Shown piece by piece: positions 1 through 8,426 of a DNA stretch of 64,000 nt (its first letter is position 1; each line of letters begins with the position of its first letter). A program made the translations under genes and the position numbers. Origin of the DNA: Candidatus Anaerostipes avistercoris (GTDB lineage: Bacteria; Bacillota; Clostridia; Lachnospirales; Lachnospiraceae); assembly GCA_019119895.1 (NCBI GenBank), contig DWWD01000023.1:44255-108254 (forward strand). The letters run 5' to 3'. A model generated the notes under the pieces. The model had not been told where the DNA came from. It made no database searches and saw nothing but the letters and a program-made list of their open reading frames with translations.

Positions 1-15
1 AGCATGCCGCTTTTT

Positions 16-1851
16 CTATTTCTTATTTTTTGTTTTTGGCATTTTCTTCTTTTCCCTGGTCAGCTCCAGCAGCATACCGCTGTATGGAGGCAGTACCGCA
101 GTGATGTTTGATGTCTCCTCTCTTCGCTTTATCTCCCATTTTTCTTTCCCTTTCGGCGTTTCTCCGCTCCAGCAGTCCCAGTCCGTATGCAGGATGCATT
201 TCCCTTTCCAGTTTCCATCGATCTCCAGCTCATAATTTTCCTGCTCCTGATCAGAGAAATTAAAGACTGCTGCCATAACTTTCTCTCCGGCGCCGCGGCG
301 AATGGCATAAATGCACCGCTCCTCCTGGTGGCAGTCCAGCCATTGAAAGGTTTTCTGGTCGTAATCTTCATGGAACGCCTTGTTTTCTTTGTAAATCCGA
401 TTCAATTCCATCATATAATGGTGAAACGCGTCGTGGATCGGATATTTCAGTACATTCCAGTCCTGTTCCTGTTTCTCCGTCCATTCCCTCAGCTGCCCGA
501 ACTCATTTCCCATGAAGTTCAGCTTCTTTCCCGGATGCATCATCATATACAAATACATGGATCTTGCCTGAGGGAACTTCCCATCATAATCTCCATACAT
601 TTTCTGCAGAATCGATGCCTTTCCGTGGACCACTTCATCGTGGCTGAATTCCAGCAGATACTGCTCATTCCAGAAATACATCATGGAAAATGTCAGCTTG
701 TGATAGTCCCTGCTCCTGTACTCAGGCGGAGTCTGGAAATACTCCAGCGTATCATGCATCCAGCCCAGATCCCATTTATAATCGAAACCAAGTCCTCCTT
801 CATAAACCGGTCTGGTAACCCCCGGATAGGAAGTGGAATCCTCTGCGATCAGCATGGCGTCCGGATGCCTCTGCTTTAATCCAAGGTTCATATCCTTCAA
901 AAATTCAATGGCGGCGCCGTTGACTCCCCTTCTCTCATCTCCCTGCCAGTAGATCAGGCGGCTGACCGCGTCCATGCGCAGCCCGTCAAAATGGTATTCT
1001 TCCAGCCAGTAATTGGCCGCGGACTGGAGAAAACATTTTACTTCCCTTCTGGAATGGATAAAATTACAGCTTCCCCACTCGCTTTCACCGGTATCCTTAT
1101 TATCATATTCATACAGCGGCGTTCCGTCATAGAGCCTCAGTCCGTAACCATCAATAGCAAAATGTACCGGCACAAAATCCATAATAACGCCGATTCCTGC
1201 CTGATGGAGCAGATCCACAAATTTCATCAGCTGCTCCGGCTTTCCATACCGCTTGGTCGGCGCAAAAAATCCGGTATTCTGATATCCCCATGAGCCGTCA
1301 AAAGGATGCTCTGACAAAGGCATCAGCTCCACATGGGTATAGTGATTTTCCTGCAGATATGGAACCAGCATTTCTGCAATCTCATCATATTCATACCATC
1401 CGTTTTCATCCGCCGGATTCTGTCTCCAGGATCCCAGATGCATCTCATAAATATTCACCGGTCCACGCTTCCCGCTGCTTCGGTTCACTATCCACTTTTC
1501 ATCCTGAAATTCATACTGATCGATGTCACAGATGATGGAACAGGCTCCCGGCCGGAGTTCCATTTCAAATCCATAAGGATCGCAGTGCTCCTGCATCCGG
1601 CCTCCAGGCCCATAGATGCAGTACTTATACATATCCCCCTCTTTCGCTGTCTTTGATTTCATGGAGAAAAAACCGCTCTGTCCGTCCTTTTCCATAAATT
1701 CTTCCTTCCAGTCATTAAATTCCCCGATTACTGCAATCTTTTCCGCTCTCGGCGCATAAGTAACAAACTCTATGACGTCTCCCTTTCTGTGGGCGCCCAT
1801 ATAACGGTAGGCGTCAAACATTTTTCCATCATAAAATTCCTGTCTGTTCAC
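16..1851 (-). CDS. glgB: 1,4-alpha-glucan branching enzyme, GH13 (about 611 aa)
   Basis: Moves alpha-1,4-glucan segments onto alpha-1,6 branch points during glycogen synthesis in the cytosol. An N-terminal CBM48-like region (YAPRAEKIAVIGEFNDW) precedes the GH13 barrel. The barrel shows the region II nucleophile in FDGLRMDAV, the acid/base glutamate in LIAEDST and the third acidic residue in FSHDEVVHGK, the branching-enzyme form. The C-terminal beta domain is followed by a lysine-rich tail. I chose the GTG at 1851 because an AAGGTGG Shine-Dalgarno lies 7-8 bases before it; the upstream in-frame GTGs at 1863 and 1860 overlap that site. No other glycogen gene lies in the window; the operon may continue beyond the left edge. 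Confidence 0.93.
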   Translation of the reverse strand: MNRQEFYDGKMFDAYRYMGAHRKGDVIEFVTYAPRAEKIAVIGEFNDWKEEFMEKDGQSGFFSMKSKTAKEGDMYKYCIYGPGGRMQEHCDPYGFEMELRPGACSIICDIDQYEFQDEKWIVNRSSGKRGPVNIYEMHLGSWRQNPADENGWYEYDEIAEMLVPYLQENHYTHVELMPLSEHPFDGSWGYQNTGFFAPTKRYGKPEQLMKFVDLLHQAGIGVIMDFVPVHFAIDGYGLRLYDGTPLYEYDNKDTGESEWGSCNFIHSRREVKCFLQSAANYWLEEYHFDGLRMDAVSRLIYWQGDERRGVNGAAIEFLKDMNLGLKQRHPDAMLIAEDSTSYPGVTRPVYEGGLGFDYKWDLGWMHDTLEYFQTPPEYRSRDYHKLTFSMMYFWNEQYLLEFSHDEVVHGKASILQKMYGDYDGKFPQARSMYLYMMMHPGKKLNFMGNEFGQLREWTEKQEQDWNVLKYPIHDAFHHYMMELNRIYKENKAFHEDYDQKTFQWLDCHQEERCIYAIRRGAGEKVMAAVFNFSDQEQENYELEIDGNWKGKCILHTDWDCWSGETPKGKEKWEIKRREETSNITAVLPPYSGMLLELTREKKKMPKTKNKK

Positions 1852-1899
1852 TAAAAACACCACCTTATCCTACATTTGTTGTTTTTCCTTCATATGTAT

Positions 1900-1928
1900 A
1901 TTATAATAGAGAAAAGAGAACAGGACAA
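1900..1928 (-). promoter_or_regulatory. Putative sigma-A promoter of glgB
   Basis: On the minus strand TTGTCC (1923-1928) and TATAAT (1900-1905) are separated by exactly 17 bases, upstream of glgB. The same intergenic region carries a short inverted repeat ATCCG/CGGAT at 1938-1955 between this promoter and the divergent TetR gene. That repeat is a possible but weak operator. Confidence 0.6.
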
Positions 1929-1996
1929 CCACCAAACATCCGTCTTATGGCGGATATCCAACACTTATTAATAAATCGTAGGATAGGAGATAAAGT

Positions 1997-2575
1997 ATGA
2001 AAAAAATGAAAACTGACCGCCGGGTCCGCAGGACCCAGAACGCCTTAAAAACCAATCTTCTGCTGCTCATGAAAGAACAGCCCATACAAAAAATATCCGT
2101 CTCCCGCCTGTGCGAGAAATCGGATATCAATCGCAGTACTTTTTATACTTATTATTCCAGCCCGATGGATCTGCTCCATTCCATTGAAGACGAAATTCTT
2201 CAGAGACTGGAAGAAACCATCCTTCAGTACCAGCAGGAAAATTCCGTTCCCCGGTTTATGGAATCTATCGTCCATTATATTTCTTCCCACCAGGAACTAA
2301 TCCGGCTGATCTTCTCTGATAACGGCGATCCGGGATTTTTAAACCGGCTGACCCTGATGCTCCAGGAAAAAACCATAAAAAACTGGAAAGCACGCTTTCC
2401 TTCCTGCAGCAAAGAGTCTCTGATCACCCTGCACACTTTTATCTCAAGAGGCTGCATCGGTGTCATCGAATCATGGATTCGGAACGGTTTTCAGACATCG
2501 GAAGAAGAAATATCCCATATCCTGGAACTTCTCTCCCGGTCTGCTGCTTCTGCGGTCTTAAAGAACCGCCTCTGA
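1997..2575 (+). CDS. TetR/AcrR family transcriptional regulator (192 aa)
   Basis: One-component DNA-binding regulator. The N-terminal helix-turn-helix spans roughly residues 8-60: [15 protein letters not shown], then ISVSRLCEKSDINRSTFYTYY, the classic TetR recognition helix. The rest is a helical ligand/dimer domain of unknown ligand. AGGAG precedes the ATG. It is transcribed away from glgB. Its last 18 bases overlap the 3' end of the convergent acetyltransferase gene, so the two transcripts are antisense at their ends. It may control itself or a neighbour; nothing in the sequence identifies the effector. Confidence 0.88.
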   Translation: MKKMKTDRRVRRTQNALKTNLLLLMKEQPIQKISVSRLCEKSDINRSTFYTYYSSPMDLLHSIEDEILQRLEETILQYQQENSVPRFMESIVHYISSHQELIRLIFSDNGDPGFLNRLTLMLQEKTIKNWKARFPSCSKESLITLHTFISRGCIGVIESWIRNGFQTSEEEISHILELLSRSAASAVLKNRL

Positions 2576-3199
2576 GAGGATGTTCTGTATGTCCTGAAAC
2601 AGCATGCTGGTATGATAGCCGTCTGCCGCCGCATGAGAAATCGTCAGAGCTGCCGACAGCTCTTTTTTCCCTCTGTCGTCTGTATACTTTCCGAATGTAA
2701 TAATCGGGAAAAGGCTGGGTTCCCCTCCCGGAACCCAGGTCCCGTACCCTGTGAAATCCATCCACGGCACACAGGAAATACAGTAAAAATTCGGCGGCTG
2801 TCCCGGCTTTCCTTTGGGTCCTTTGCAGTCTTTATAGGTTTCCATATCGCTGACAATGTTTTCATAACACTTCCGGAAATCCTCATCATAAAAGGACCAG
2901 ATATCAGAAAATGTATGGTCGTCCTCATGAAAAATCGTATAACTTGGATGCACTACATCCCAGATTCCCGGATTTCCTTCTGCATCTTTCCCCATGCGGA
3001 ACTCTTTTCTTTCATTGACCGCCCTGGAAACACAGGCAATAAACGCCGGATAAAACCGGAGATCTTTTTGTTTCACCTGCTCATAAAGATGCGTCACATC
3101 CAGGCGCACCGTCACCGAATAGCCGCATGGCAGCGCCTCTGTGTAATATTTATAATGTTCTTTTCGCTCCCACCGGTCCTGATCGATCCGTCGAAACAT
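2558..3199 (-). CDS. Chloramphenicol acetyltransferase family protein (type A CAT fold, 213 aa)
   Basis: Acetyl-CoA-dependent O-acetyltransferase of the trimeric CAT family. Length is typical (about 210-220 aa). The catalytic histidine motif HxxxDG appears as SHAAADGYH near residue 190, and the N-terminal FRRIDQDRWERKEHYKYY block is family-like. Whether it gives chloramphenicol resistance cannot be read from sequence, because many chromosomal Firmicute homologues act on other or unknown acceptors. AGGAGG lies 6 bases before the ATG. It is followed closely by the pyridoxal kinase gene on the upstream side (10 bases), so they are probably cotranscribed. Confidence 0.85.
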   Translation of the reverse strand: MFRRIDQDRWERKEHYKYYTEALPCGYSVTVRLDVTHLYEQVKQKDLRFYPAFIACVSRAVNERKEFRMGKDAEGNPGIWDVVHPSYTIFHEDDHTFSDIWSFYDEDFRKCYENIVSDMETYKDCKGPKGKPGQPPNFYCISCVPWMDFTGYGTWVPGGEPSLFPIITFGKYTDDRGKKELSAALTISHAAADGYHTSMLFQDIQNILSEAVL

Positions 3200-3208
3200 G
3201 ATTTCCTC

Positions 3209-4087
3209 CTATTCCAGCATCTCATAGCCGCCTATGACCACAGGCATATTTAACACTTCCAGCACTTTCTCCAGCAGCACGCCTTCCCGTTTCGGATAAT
3301 CGAAACCATAGCTTGCCTTGATGGCCTGCGTGATAAACTGCACGCCTTTGTCCAGAGCGATCGGCAGACTGTCGCCGTTTAACAGACTTCCGATCATGAC
3401 AGAGGTATAGGCGTCCCCGGTTCCCGGATAAGACGCCGGTATATATCTGCACTGAATCTTCCAGTAAGTATTGCTTCTTCTGTCAAACGCCACCACATTG
3501 GTGTCTTTTCCTTCTCCCTGATCCGGAACGCTGGTGGCCACTACAATCTCCGGTCCCATATCAGACAGGGTTTTCAGCCATTTCTTAATCTGCCGATCTG
3601 TAATCTGCTCCACATACGGCTCTCCCAGCAGCAGGCTCACTTCCGTGAAATTCGGCGTAATAATATCTGCCTTCGCCACCAGACGGCTCATTTTATTCAC
3701 ATGATCCTCTGTCATAGTTGAATACAATTTCCCGTTATCTCCCAGCACAGGATCCACGACCACCATATTATCTTCGGTTCCAAAGTCATCAATGAAGTCA
3801 GATATGATCTGAATCTGACGTTCAGATCCAAGAAATCCGGAATAAATACAGTCAAAGTCCAGGTCAAGATTTTTCCATCCATTGATGTAATCCTGCATAT
3901 AATCCGTGAAATCCACATAACTGAACGTATCAAATCCGCCGGTATGATTGGATAAGATTGCCGTCGGAAGCGGACAGACCTGAACCCCCATGGATGATAA
4001 AATCGGTATGATCGTTGTTAAAGACGCCCTTCCAAATCCAGAAAGATCATGAATGGCTGCTACTCTCTGTACGCTGCGCTTTCTCAT
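3209..4087 (-). CDS. pdxY: Pyridoxal/pyridoxamine kinase (PdxK/PdxY-type, 292 aa)
   Basis: Phosphorylates B6 vitamers to feed PLP salvage. It has the ribokinase-like fold, with the N-terminal HDLSGFGRASLTTIIPIL block, the central VVVDPVLGDNGKLY phosphate/metal loop and the C-terminal GTGDAYTSVMIG anion-hole segment carrying the catalytic aspartate. GGGGAG precedes the ATG. No de novo PLP gene is nearby, consistent with salvage. The PdxK versus PdxY assignment is not settled by sequence alone. Confidence 0.88.
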   Translation of the reverse strand: MRKRSVQRVAAIHDLSGFGRASLTTIIPILSSMGVQVCPLPTAILSNHTGGFDTFSYVDFTDYMQDYINGWKNLDLDFDCIYSGFLGSERQIQIISDFIDDFGTEDNMVVVDPVLGDNGKLYSTMTEDHVNKMSRLVAKADIITPNFTEVSLLLGEPYVEQITDRQIKKWLKTLSDMGPEIVVATSVPDQGEGKDTNVVAFDRRSNTYWKIQCRYIPASYPGTGDAYTSVMIGSLLNGDSLPIALDKGVQFITQAIKASYGFDYPKREGVLLEKVLEVLNMPVVIGGYEMLE

Positions 4088-4103
4088 ACTTGTCTCCCCT
4101 CTC

Positions 4104-5030
4104 TTATCTCAGACGGAATGTTAAGATTCCTTTGTAATCGATCACTTCAATCTCTTCATCCCGCCTCATCTGCTCTATCATCTCTTCTTTATTTTCTGTG
4201 CCGCGGCTGTCCAGGAATCCATTTAATTCAAACTGATTCATCGGGTGCCGTCCAATGATGGATTTCACCGCCTCATAATCATCCTCAATTTCGCTGAAGA
4301 AGCTTCCTGAACTAAGCATTTCAATGGAAATTCCGCCCAGTTCTTTGACCGCATACTCCATTCTTTCATCGGATACTACATTGACGCCTTCCTCTGCCGG
4401 AGGGCGGACCGGCGTATTCAAATACAGACGGTCATACTTTAATTCCTTCAATAATTCTTTAAAATGTCCGATGGATTCCTTATCATCGTTGATCCCGTCC
4501 ACCAGCATAATCTCCAGCCACAGTTCTCCCTGATACACGGCACAGAAATCTTTTAATCCCTGAAATTCTTCCTCAAATTTAATCGTGCCGTAAGGACGGT
4601 CAATCTTCTTTGCGATTTCCTGATTGTAAGCGTCAAGGGATGGCAGCACCATATCCGCATGGCAGAGCTCCTCCCGGACCTGAGGATCTGAAAGCAGAGC
4701 CCCATTGGTAATAACCGCCACCGGTTTGTCTGTCATCTCCTTCAGCCCGCAGATCAATTCTCCAAGATTGCTGCAGAGCGTTGGTTCTCCTTCTCCCACG
4801 ACGGTCACAATATCAAATTTGTCTGAATCTTTTAAGTATTCCTTAAATTCCTTTAAAATATCTTCTGTCTTATAAAACTCCTGCCGTTCATTGGTCATCC
4901 GGTCTGTTCTTCCCAGCTGACAGTAAATGCAGGAATAGTTGCAGGTCTTTTTGGGCAGCGGACTGATTCCCAGAGACCGCCCCAGCCTTCTGGACGGTAT
5001 TGGTCCGAATATATATTGAAATTCCTTCAT
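4104..5030 (-). CDS. Radical SAM protein of unknown substrate (about 308 aa)
   Basis: The cluster-binding cysteines occur as CNYSCIYCQLG (CxxxCxxC) about 28 residues from the start, followed by a GEGEPTL glycine-rich SAM-binding segment. This makes it an AdoMet radical enzyme of the COG0731-like group. No extra SPASM cysteine cluster is visible. The C-terminal 60 residues (RHPMNQFELNGFLDSRG onwards) look like a small winged-helix add-on. An ATG at 5030 is preferred over an in-frame TTG at 5036 because of its spacing from AAGGAAG. The substrate is unknown; context (vitamin B6 kinase, flavodiiron protein) is not decisive. Confidence 0.8.
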   Translation of the reverse strand: MKEFQYIFGPIPSRRLGRSLGISPLPKKTCNYSCIYCQLGRTDRMTNERQEFYKTEDILKEFKEYLKDSDKFDIVTVVGEGEPTLCSNLGELICGLKEMTDKPVAVITNGALLSDPQVREELCHADMVLPSLDAYNQEIAKKIDRPYGTIKFEEEFQGLKDFCAVYQGELWLEIMLVDGINDDKESIGHFKELLKELKYDRLYLNTPVRPPAEEGVNVVSDERMEYAVKELGGISIEMLSSGSFFSEIEDDYEAVKSIIGRHPMNQFELNGFLDSRGTENKEEMIEQMRRDEEIEVIDYKGILTFRLR

Positions 5031-5072
5031 TTTCAACGTTCTTCCTTTCGAGTTTTCTTTCTATTATAGCAC

Positions 5073-5108
5073 ACAACAGAAAACGCAGCAGAAAATTTTC
5101 CTGCTGCG
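5073..5108 (-). terminator. Rho-independent terminator after the flavodiiron gene
   Basis: CGCAGCAG (5084-5091) pairs with CTGCTGCG (5101-5108) around an A/T loop. On the minus strand the stem is followed by TTTTCTGTTG. It lies between the flavodiiron gene stop and the radical SAM start. Confidence 0.75.
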
Positions 5109-5134
5109 CTGTTTCTTCTATTTGTATATGATGC

Positions 5135-6301
5135 TTATGCAAGAAGATTGTCTGCCAGTTCTTCCATTGTCTTGACATTTTCTTCTTTCATTGTAGATCG
5201 GATTGTAACCACAGGATCAACAATCTCTACATTTTTGAAGTTCTCTACGATTGCCTTCATATTCTTTGCCGCTGTCGGAGCCCAGGAACCATTCTCCATG
5301 AACGCAATCTTTCTCTTCTGATAGTTCTTTGCTTTCAAATGATGCAGGAAATCTTCCATACATGGGAACAGTCCTCCATCATATGTCGCACATGCAAGTA
5401 CCAGTGTGTCATAGCGGAATGCGTCTTCCACGGCCTCTGCCATGTCGTCTCTGGAAAGATCTGTAACAACGACTTTCTTTGCACCTTTCTCTTCCAGGAT
5501 TTCCGCAAATTTCTTTGCTGCTTTTCCTGTATTTCCATGGATGGATGCGTATGCGACTACAATTCCTTCGCTTTCCGGCTCATATTTGCTCCATGTATCA
5601 TATAAACCAATGTAATATCCCAGATTTTCTTTCAGGATCGGTCCGTGAAGAGGGCAGATCATCTGAATATCCAGTCCTGCTGCTTTCTTAAGGAGTGCCT
5701 GTACCTGCATTCCATATTTTCCAACGATATTGAAGTAATAACGTCTTGCCTCACACGCCCAGTCTTCCTCTGCATCCAAAGCGCCGAATTTTCCGAATCC
5801 GTCTGCTGAGAATAAAATCTTTTCAGACTGTTCATAAGCAACCATAACTTCCGGCCAGTGAACCATTGGTGCCATAAAGAACTGAAGTGTATGTTTTCCA
5901 AGAGATACGGTATCTCCTTCTTTGACTGTTACACTGCGGTCTTCCAGATTTTCAATCTCGAAAAACTGAGGAATCATGTTAAATGTTTTCGCATTTCCGA
6001 TCAGTTTCGCTTCCGGATATTTTTCTGCCAGAATCTGCAGGCTTGCGGCGTGATCCGGTTCCAGATGAGAAACAACGATATAATCCACATTTCTTCCATC
6101 AAGTTCTCTTTCCAGATTTGCCAGCCACTCGTCTGTTCTTCTCTGGTCAATGGTATCCATAACTGCAACTTTCTCATCTAATATAACATAAGAGTTGTAT
6201 GATACGCCATTTGGAATCACGTACTGGCTCTCAAAAAGGTCCAGATCTTTGTCATCTGCACCGATATATTTAATCGCGTCTGTAATTACAATATCTTTCA
6301 T
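5135..6301 (-). CDS. fprA: Flavodiiron protein, A-type (O2/NO reductase, 388 aa)
   Basis: Cytosolic four-electron O2 reductase (and/or NO reductase) that protects anaerobes. The N-terminal metallo-beta-lactamase-like diiron domain retains the ligand set: SHLEPDHAAS (His, Glu, Asp, His), the His of PMVHWPEVM, the Asp of LFSADGFGKFG and the His of CPLHGPI. The C-terminal flavodoxin domain begins near residue 250 with VVAYASIHGNTGKAA, the FMN phosphate loop. There is no fused rubredoxin, so an external electron donor is needed. GGAGG precedes the ATG, and a terminator follows, so it is probably monocistronic. Confidence 0.93.
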   Translation of the reverse strand: MKDIVITDAIKYIGADDKDLDLFESQYVIPNGVSYNSYVILDEKVAVMDTIDQRRTDEWLANLERELDGRNVDYIVVSHLEPDHAASLQILAEKYPEAKLIGNAKTFNMIPQFFEIENLEDRSVTVKEGDTVSLGKHTLQFFMAPMVHWPEVMVAYEQSEKILFSADGFGKFGALDAEEDWACEARRYYFNIVGKYGMQVQALLKKAAGLDIQMICPLHGPILKENLGYYIGLYDTWSKYEPESEGIVVAYASIHGNTGKAAKKFAEILEEKGAKKVVVTDLSRDDMAEAVEDAFRYDTLVLACATYDGGLFPCMEDFLHHLKAKNYQKRKIAFMENGSWAPTAAKNMKAIVENFKNVEIVDPVVTIRSTMKEENVKTMEELADNLLA

Positions 6302-6346
6302 TTGTTACCTCCAAACTCCATGATCTTATATCTTCTTTTCGTCATT

Positions 6347-6375
6347 ACTATATCATATTTGAAATTAGATTGCCA
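6347..6375 (-). promoter_or_regulatory. Putative promoter of the flavodiiron gene
   Basis: Minus-strand TGGCAA (6370-6375) and TATAGT (6347-6352) are 17 bases apart, about 45 bases upstream of the ATG. The -35 element is imperfect. Confidence 0.45.
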
Positions 6376-6423
6376 CCCATTCAGTTTCATAACAATTACT
6401 ATTTTTAGTACAATCCTGAAAAT

Positions 6424-7023
6424 CTAATCCCATTCCTCTTTCAGGAACCGCACAATATCTACCGCTTTGGGCGGGCAGCCATCAACATGTTTTTCAAAGC
6501 GTGCGGTGCAGTTTCCGATTCCGTACATTCCATGTTTTTTCTGATATCCCTGCCCGATGGCCAGACTTTTTTTCTTTTTATGATCCAGCAGTCCCTGCTC
6601 ATTCAGACGGTCCAGAGCATAAATCAGAGATCCGTAGCAGGCGGAACAGGCATCCTTCGGTTTCACATAAGCCGCCAGCTTTGCCGCACGTCCTTCCGGT
6701 GCCGCCGGCTTCACAGTTTCTGCCTCCCGGTTCAGCGCGTGAATCTCAACTTTCTTTGTGTCTGTGCTGCCAACTCCCAGCTTCTCCGCCAGATGGATGT
6801 ATTCGACATCGTGAGGTTCATATCCCATGATTTCCGCCGCAAAGCTGTCGCAGAGCACCGGATCTTTGAATGCCAGAATCCGGTCCATAGACACAGGATT
6901 TCCGCCTTCCTCAAAATCCAGATCCCCGCAGATATTGTCTGCCAGATCAATATGTTCCAGCAATTTCATTGTCATCTCTTTGTAATTCGTCCCCTGGATC
7001 ATATAAATATCATTTCGTTCCAT
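6424..7023 (-). pseudogene. DUF362 protein with a large in-frame internal deletion (199 aa)
   Basis: The first 29 residues (MERNDIYMIQGTNYKEMTMK, then LLEHIDLAD) match the start of DUF362-family proteins. The next residues (NICGDLDFEEGGNPVSMDRI) match a block that in intact relatives lies well over 100 residues further on. The C-terminal half, with DPVLCDSFAAEIMGY and the cysteine pair DACSACYG, is intact. AGGAGG lies 6 bases before the ATG, so the start is real and the gene could still be translated. The missing middle holds most of the conserved DUF362 core, so activity is doubtful. The family's exact role is unknown. The comparison is from memory of the family. Confidence 0.7.
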
Positions 7024-7144
7024 AAAACCTCCTGACTAAACTGTTACTGCGTTCGCATTGATTTGATCGATCATATTTCGGATTTCCATCCAGACTGTCA
7101 TACTCTGCATCTTTCAGTTAAATCATATTATATTGCATGGCAGA

Positions 7145-7170
7145 AACAAACCTTCCGGTTTCCCGGAAGG
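7145..7170 (-). terminator. Terminator after the SDR gene
   Basis: CCTTCCGG (7151-7158) and CCGGAAGG (7163-7170) form a tight GC stem with a four-base loop. The minus strand continues TTTGTTTC. Confidence 0.75.
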
Positions 7171-7183
7171 CTCTCTCAATCCT

Positions 7184-8023
7184 CTATTGAAATTGTTCCG
7201 TCGTTGACATGGCAAATTTCCCGCCGTCCATAATAATATCGCATCCTGTCAGATATTCATGTCCGTCTGACAGTAATTTCATGATCAAATCTGCCATCTC
7301 TTCGGATTCGCCCACTCCGCCGAATGCGGTTCCTTTGGCAATGGAATCCAAATACGCTTCCTGTCCCTCCAGCATCGGCGTCATAAAGGATCCCGGCGCA
7401 ATGGAAAAAATCCGGCTGTTATTTTTCTGAGCCACACGAACTACATTTGCCATGGTATACCAGATGACAAACCGTTTGGAGCAGGTATAGGTTCCGTATT
7501 CCGGTCCCAGGCGGGCAACCCGCGGATCTGTCGGTTCCGGGATCAGCGCCAGCACTTTCTCGCAGAAGTCTTCTGCATCCGGATGTTTCCAGACTTCAAT
7601 GTCTTCTTTTTTGGCCTGATAATAATATCCGGTGATGGAAGAATAATTCAGCACTGTCGAATGATCCAGATACGGCAGAAATGTTTCTAAGACATAATGT
7701 GTTCCCTGCATATTGATTTTAACGATCAATTCTGAAGAAGCATTATCAAAATCCACTCCGGCCGCATTGACTACATTTCCGATCGGCGCAATGCTTACCG
7801 CATATGTAGCAAATTCCCGGAGGGATTCCAAATCTGAAATATCACAGTTCTTTCCATATGCCTCTACGCCTGCTGCCTTCAGCTCATCCATTGCATGTTC
7901 CAGTCGTTTCTTATTTCTTCCGCCGATCAATACCGGGCCATAGACTCCAAGCGCCTTCGCTGTTGCCAGGCCCATGCCGGAAGTTCCTCCTGTCACTACC
8001 TGCAGTTTTCTTTCTTTTCCCAT
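7184..8023 (-). CDS. Short-chain dehydrogenase/reductase (SDR, 279 aa)
   Basis: NAD(P)-dependent oxidoreductase with a Rossmann fold. TGGTSGMGLATA is the cofactor glycine motif, NAAG is the stabilising motif, and the catalytic Ser of LNYSSITG and YTCSK (YxxxK) are present. A roughly 40-residue insertion (KKEDIEVWKHPDAEDF region) separates the Ser and Tyr motifs; it is longer than in FabG. AAAGGAGG lies 7 bases before the ATG at 8023, which I prefer to an upstream in-frame start. The substrate is unknown. Steroid/bile-acid and sugar-alcohol SDRs share this fold, but nothing here distinguishes them. A divergent TetR remnant lies just upstream. Confidence 0.85.
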   Translation of the reverse strand: MGKERKLQVVTGGTSGMGLATAKALGVYGPVLIGGRNKKRLEHAMDELKAAGVEAYGKNCDISDLESLREFATYAVSIAPIGNVVNAAGVDFDNASSELIVKINMQGTHYVLETFLPYLDHSTVLNYSSITGYYYQAKKEDIEVWKHPDAEDFCEKVLALIPEPTDPRVARLGPEYGTYTCSKRFVIWYTMANVVRVAQKNNSRIFSIAPGSFMTPMLEGQEAYLDSIAKGTAFGGVGESEEMADLIMKLLSDGHEYLTGCDIIMDGGKFAMSTTEQFQ

Positions 8024-8154
8024 ACGACAGCCTCCTTTACTCCTGATTTTGACGTTTTTTCCCTTTTCCTGTATCATAATTATAGTATAATCTTGATTGA
8101 TGCAGACTATCAAGAAACATCGGATAACTTACTCAAAAATGGAGGAAATGTGAC

Positions 8155-8316
8155 ATGTTGGAACATTCAGATAATCGTCAGGCCATTCATTCTCTCGATG
8201 CTCTTTCCGGGGCGTTGTTTGATCTGATGCAGGAAGATTCTTTTGAAAAGATTACTATCACTCTGTTCTGGAGCCATGGACTGCCGAGAACTTCAAAACC
8301 TCGGTTCATGACCTGA
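8155..8316 (+). pseudogene. Remnant of a TetR-type regulator (53 codons)
   Basis: A short frame behind a good GGAGG reads MLEHSDNRQAIHSLDALSGA, then LFDLMQEDSFEKITI. This is the first helix and start of the helix-turn-helix of a TetR regulator. The frame then diverges and stops after 53 codons, before the recognition helix. No continuation is visible downstream. It was probably the divergent regulator of the SDR gene, now truncated. Confidence 0.6.
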
Positions 8317-8426
8317 CTTATGTTCTTGTCACCCTGGCGCCTGAAACATGAAAAGAGCAGAGCTGTTCGATGACAACTCCGCCCTTCTCACTTTGGGTAT
8401 ATCATTTATTTTACGGATTGCGTATT
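8317..8426. other. Intergenic stretch with one terminator
   Basis: Together with 8024-8154 this is the roughly 400-base region between the SDR and the next gene. Apart from the TetR remnant and the terminator at 8351-8384, no gene or repeat is visible. Confidence 0.5.
8351..8384 (-). terminator. Terminator of the envelope-protein genes
   Basis: The minus strand folds GGGCGGAGTTGT with ACAGCTCTGCTC as a continuous 12-bp stem using G-U pairs, and then reads TTTTC. It follows the 8427-8984 gene. Confidence 0.7.

Noticed and set aside
187..879. Long plus-strand open frame inside glgB
   Set aside because: Antisense shadow of a clearly conserved gene; no start signal or family match.
2558..3199. 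Calling the CAT homologue a chloramphenicol resistance gene
   Set aside because: The catalytic motif is present, but chromosomal CAT-like proteins often lack resistance activity, and no mobile element surrounds it.
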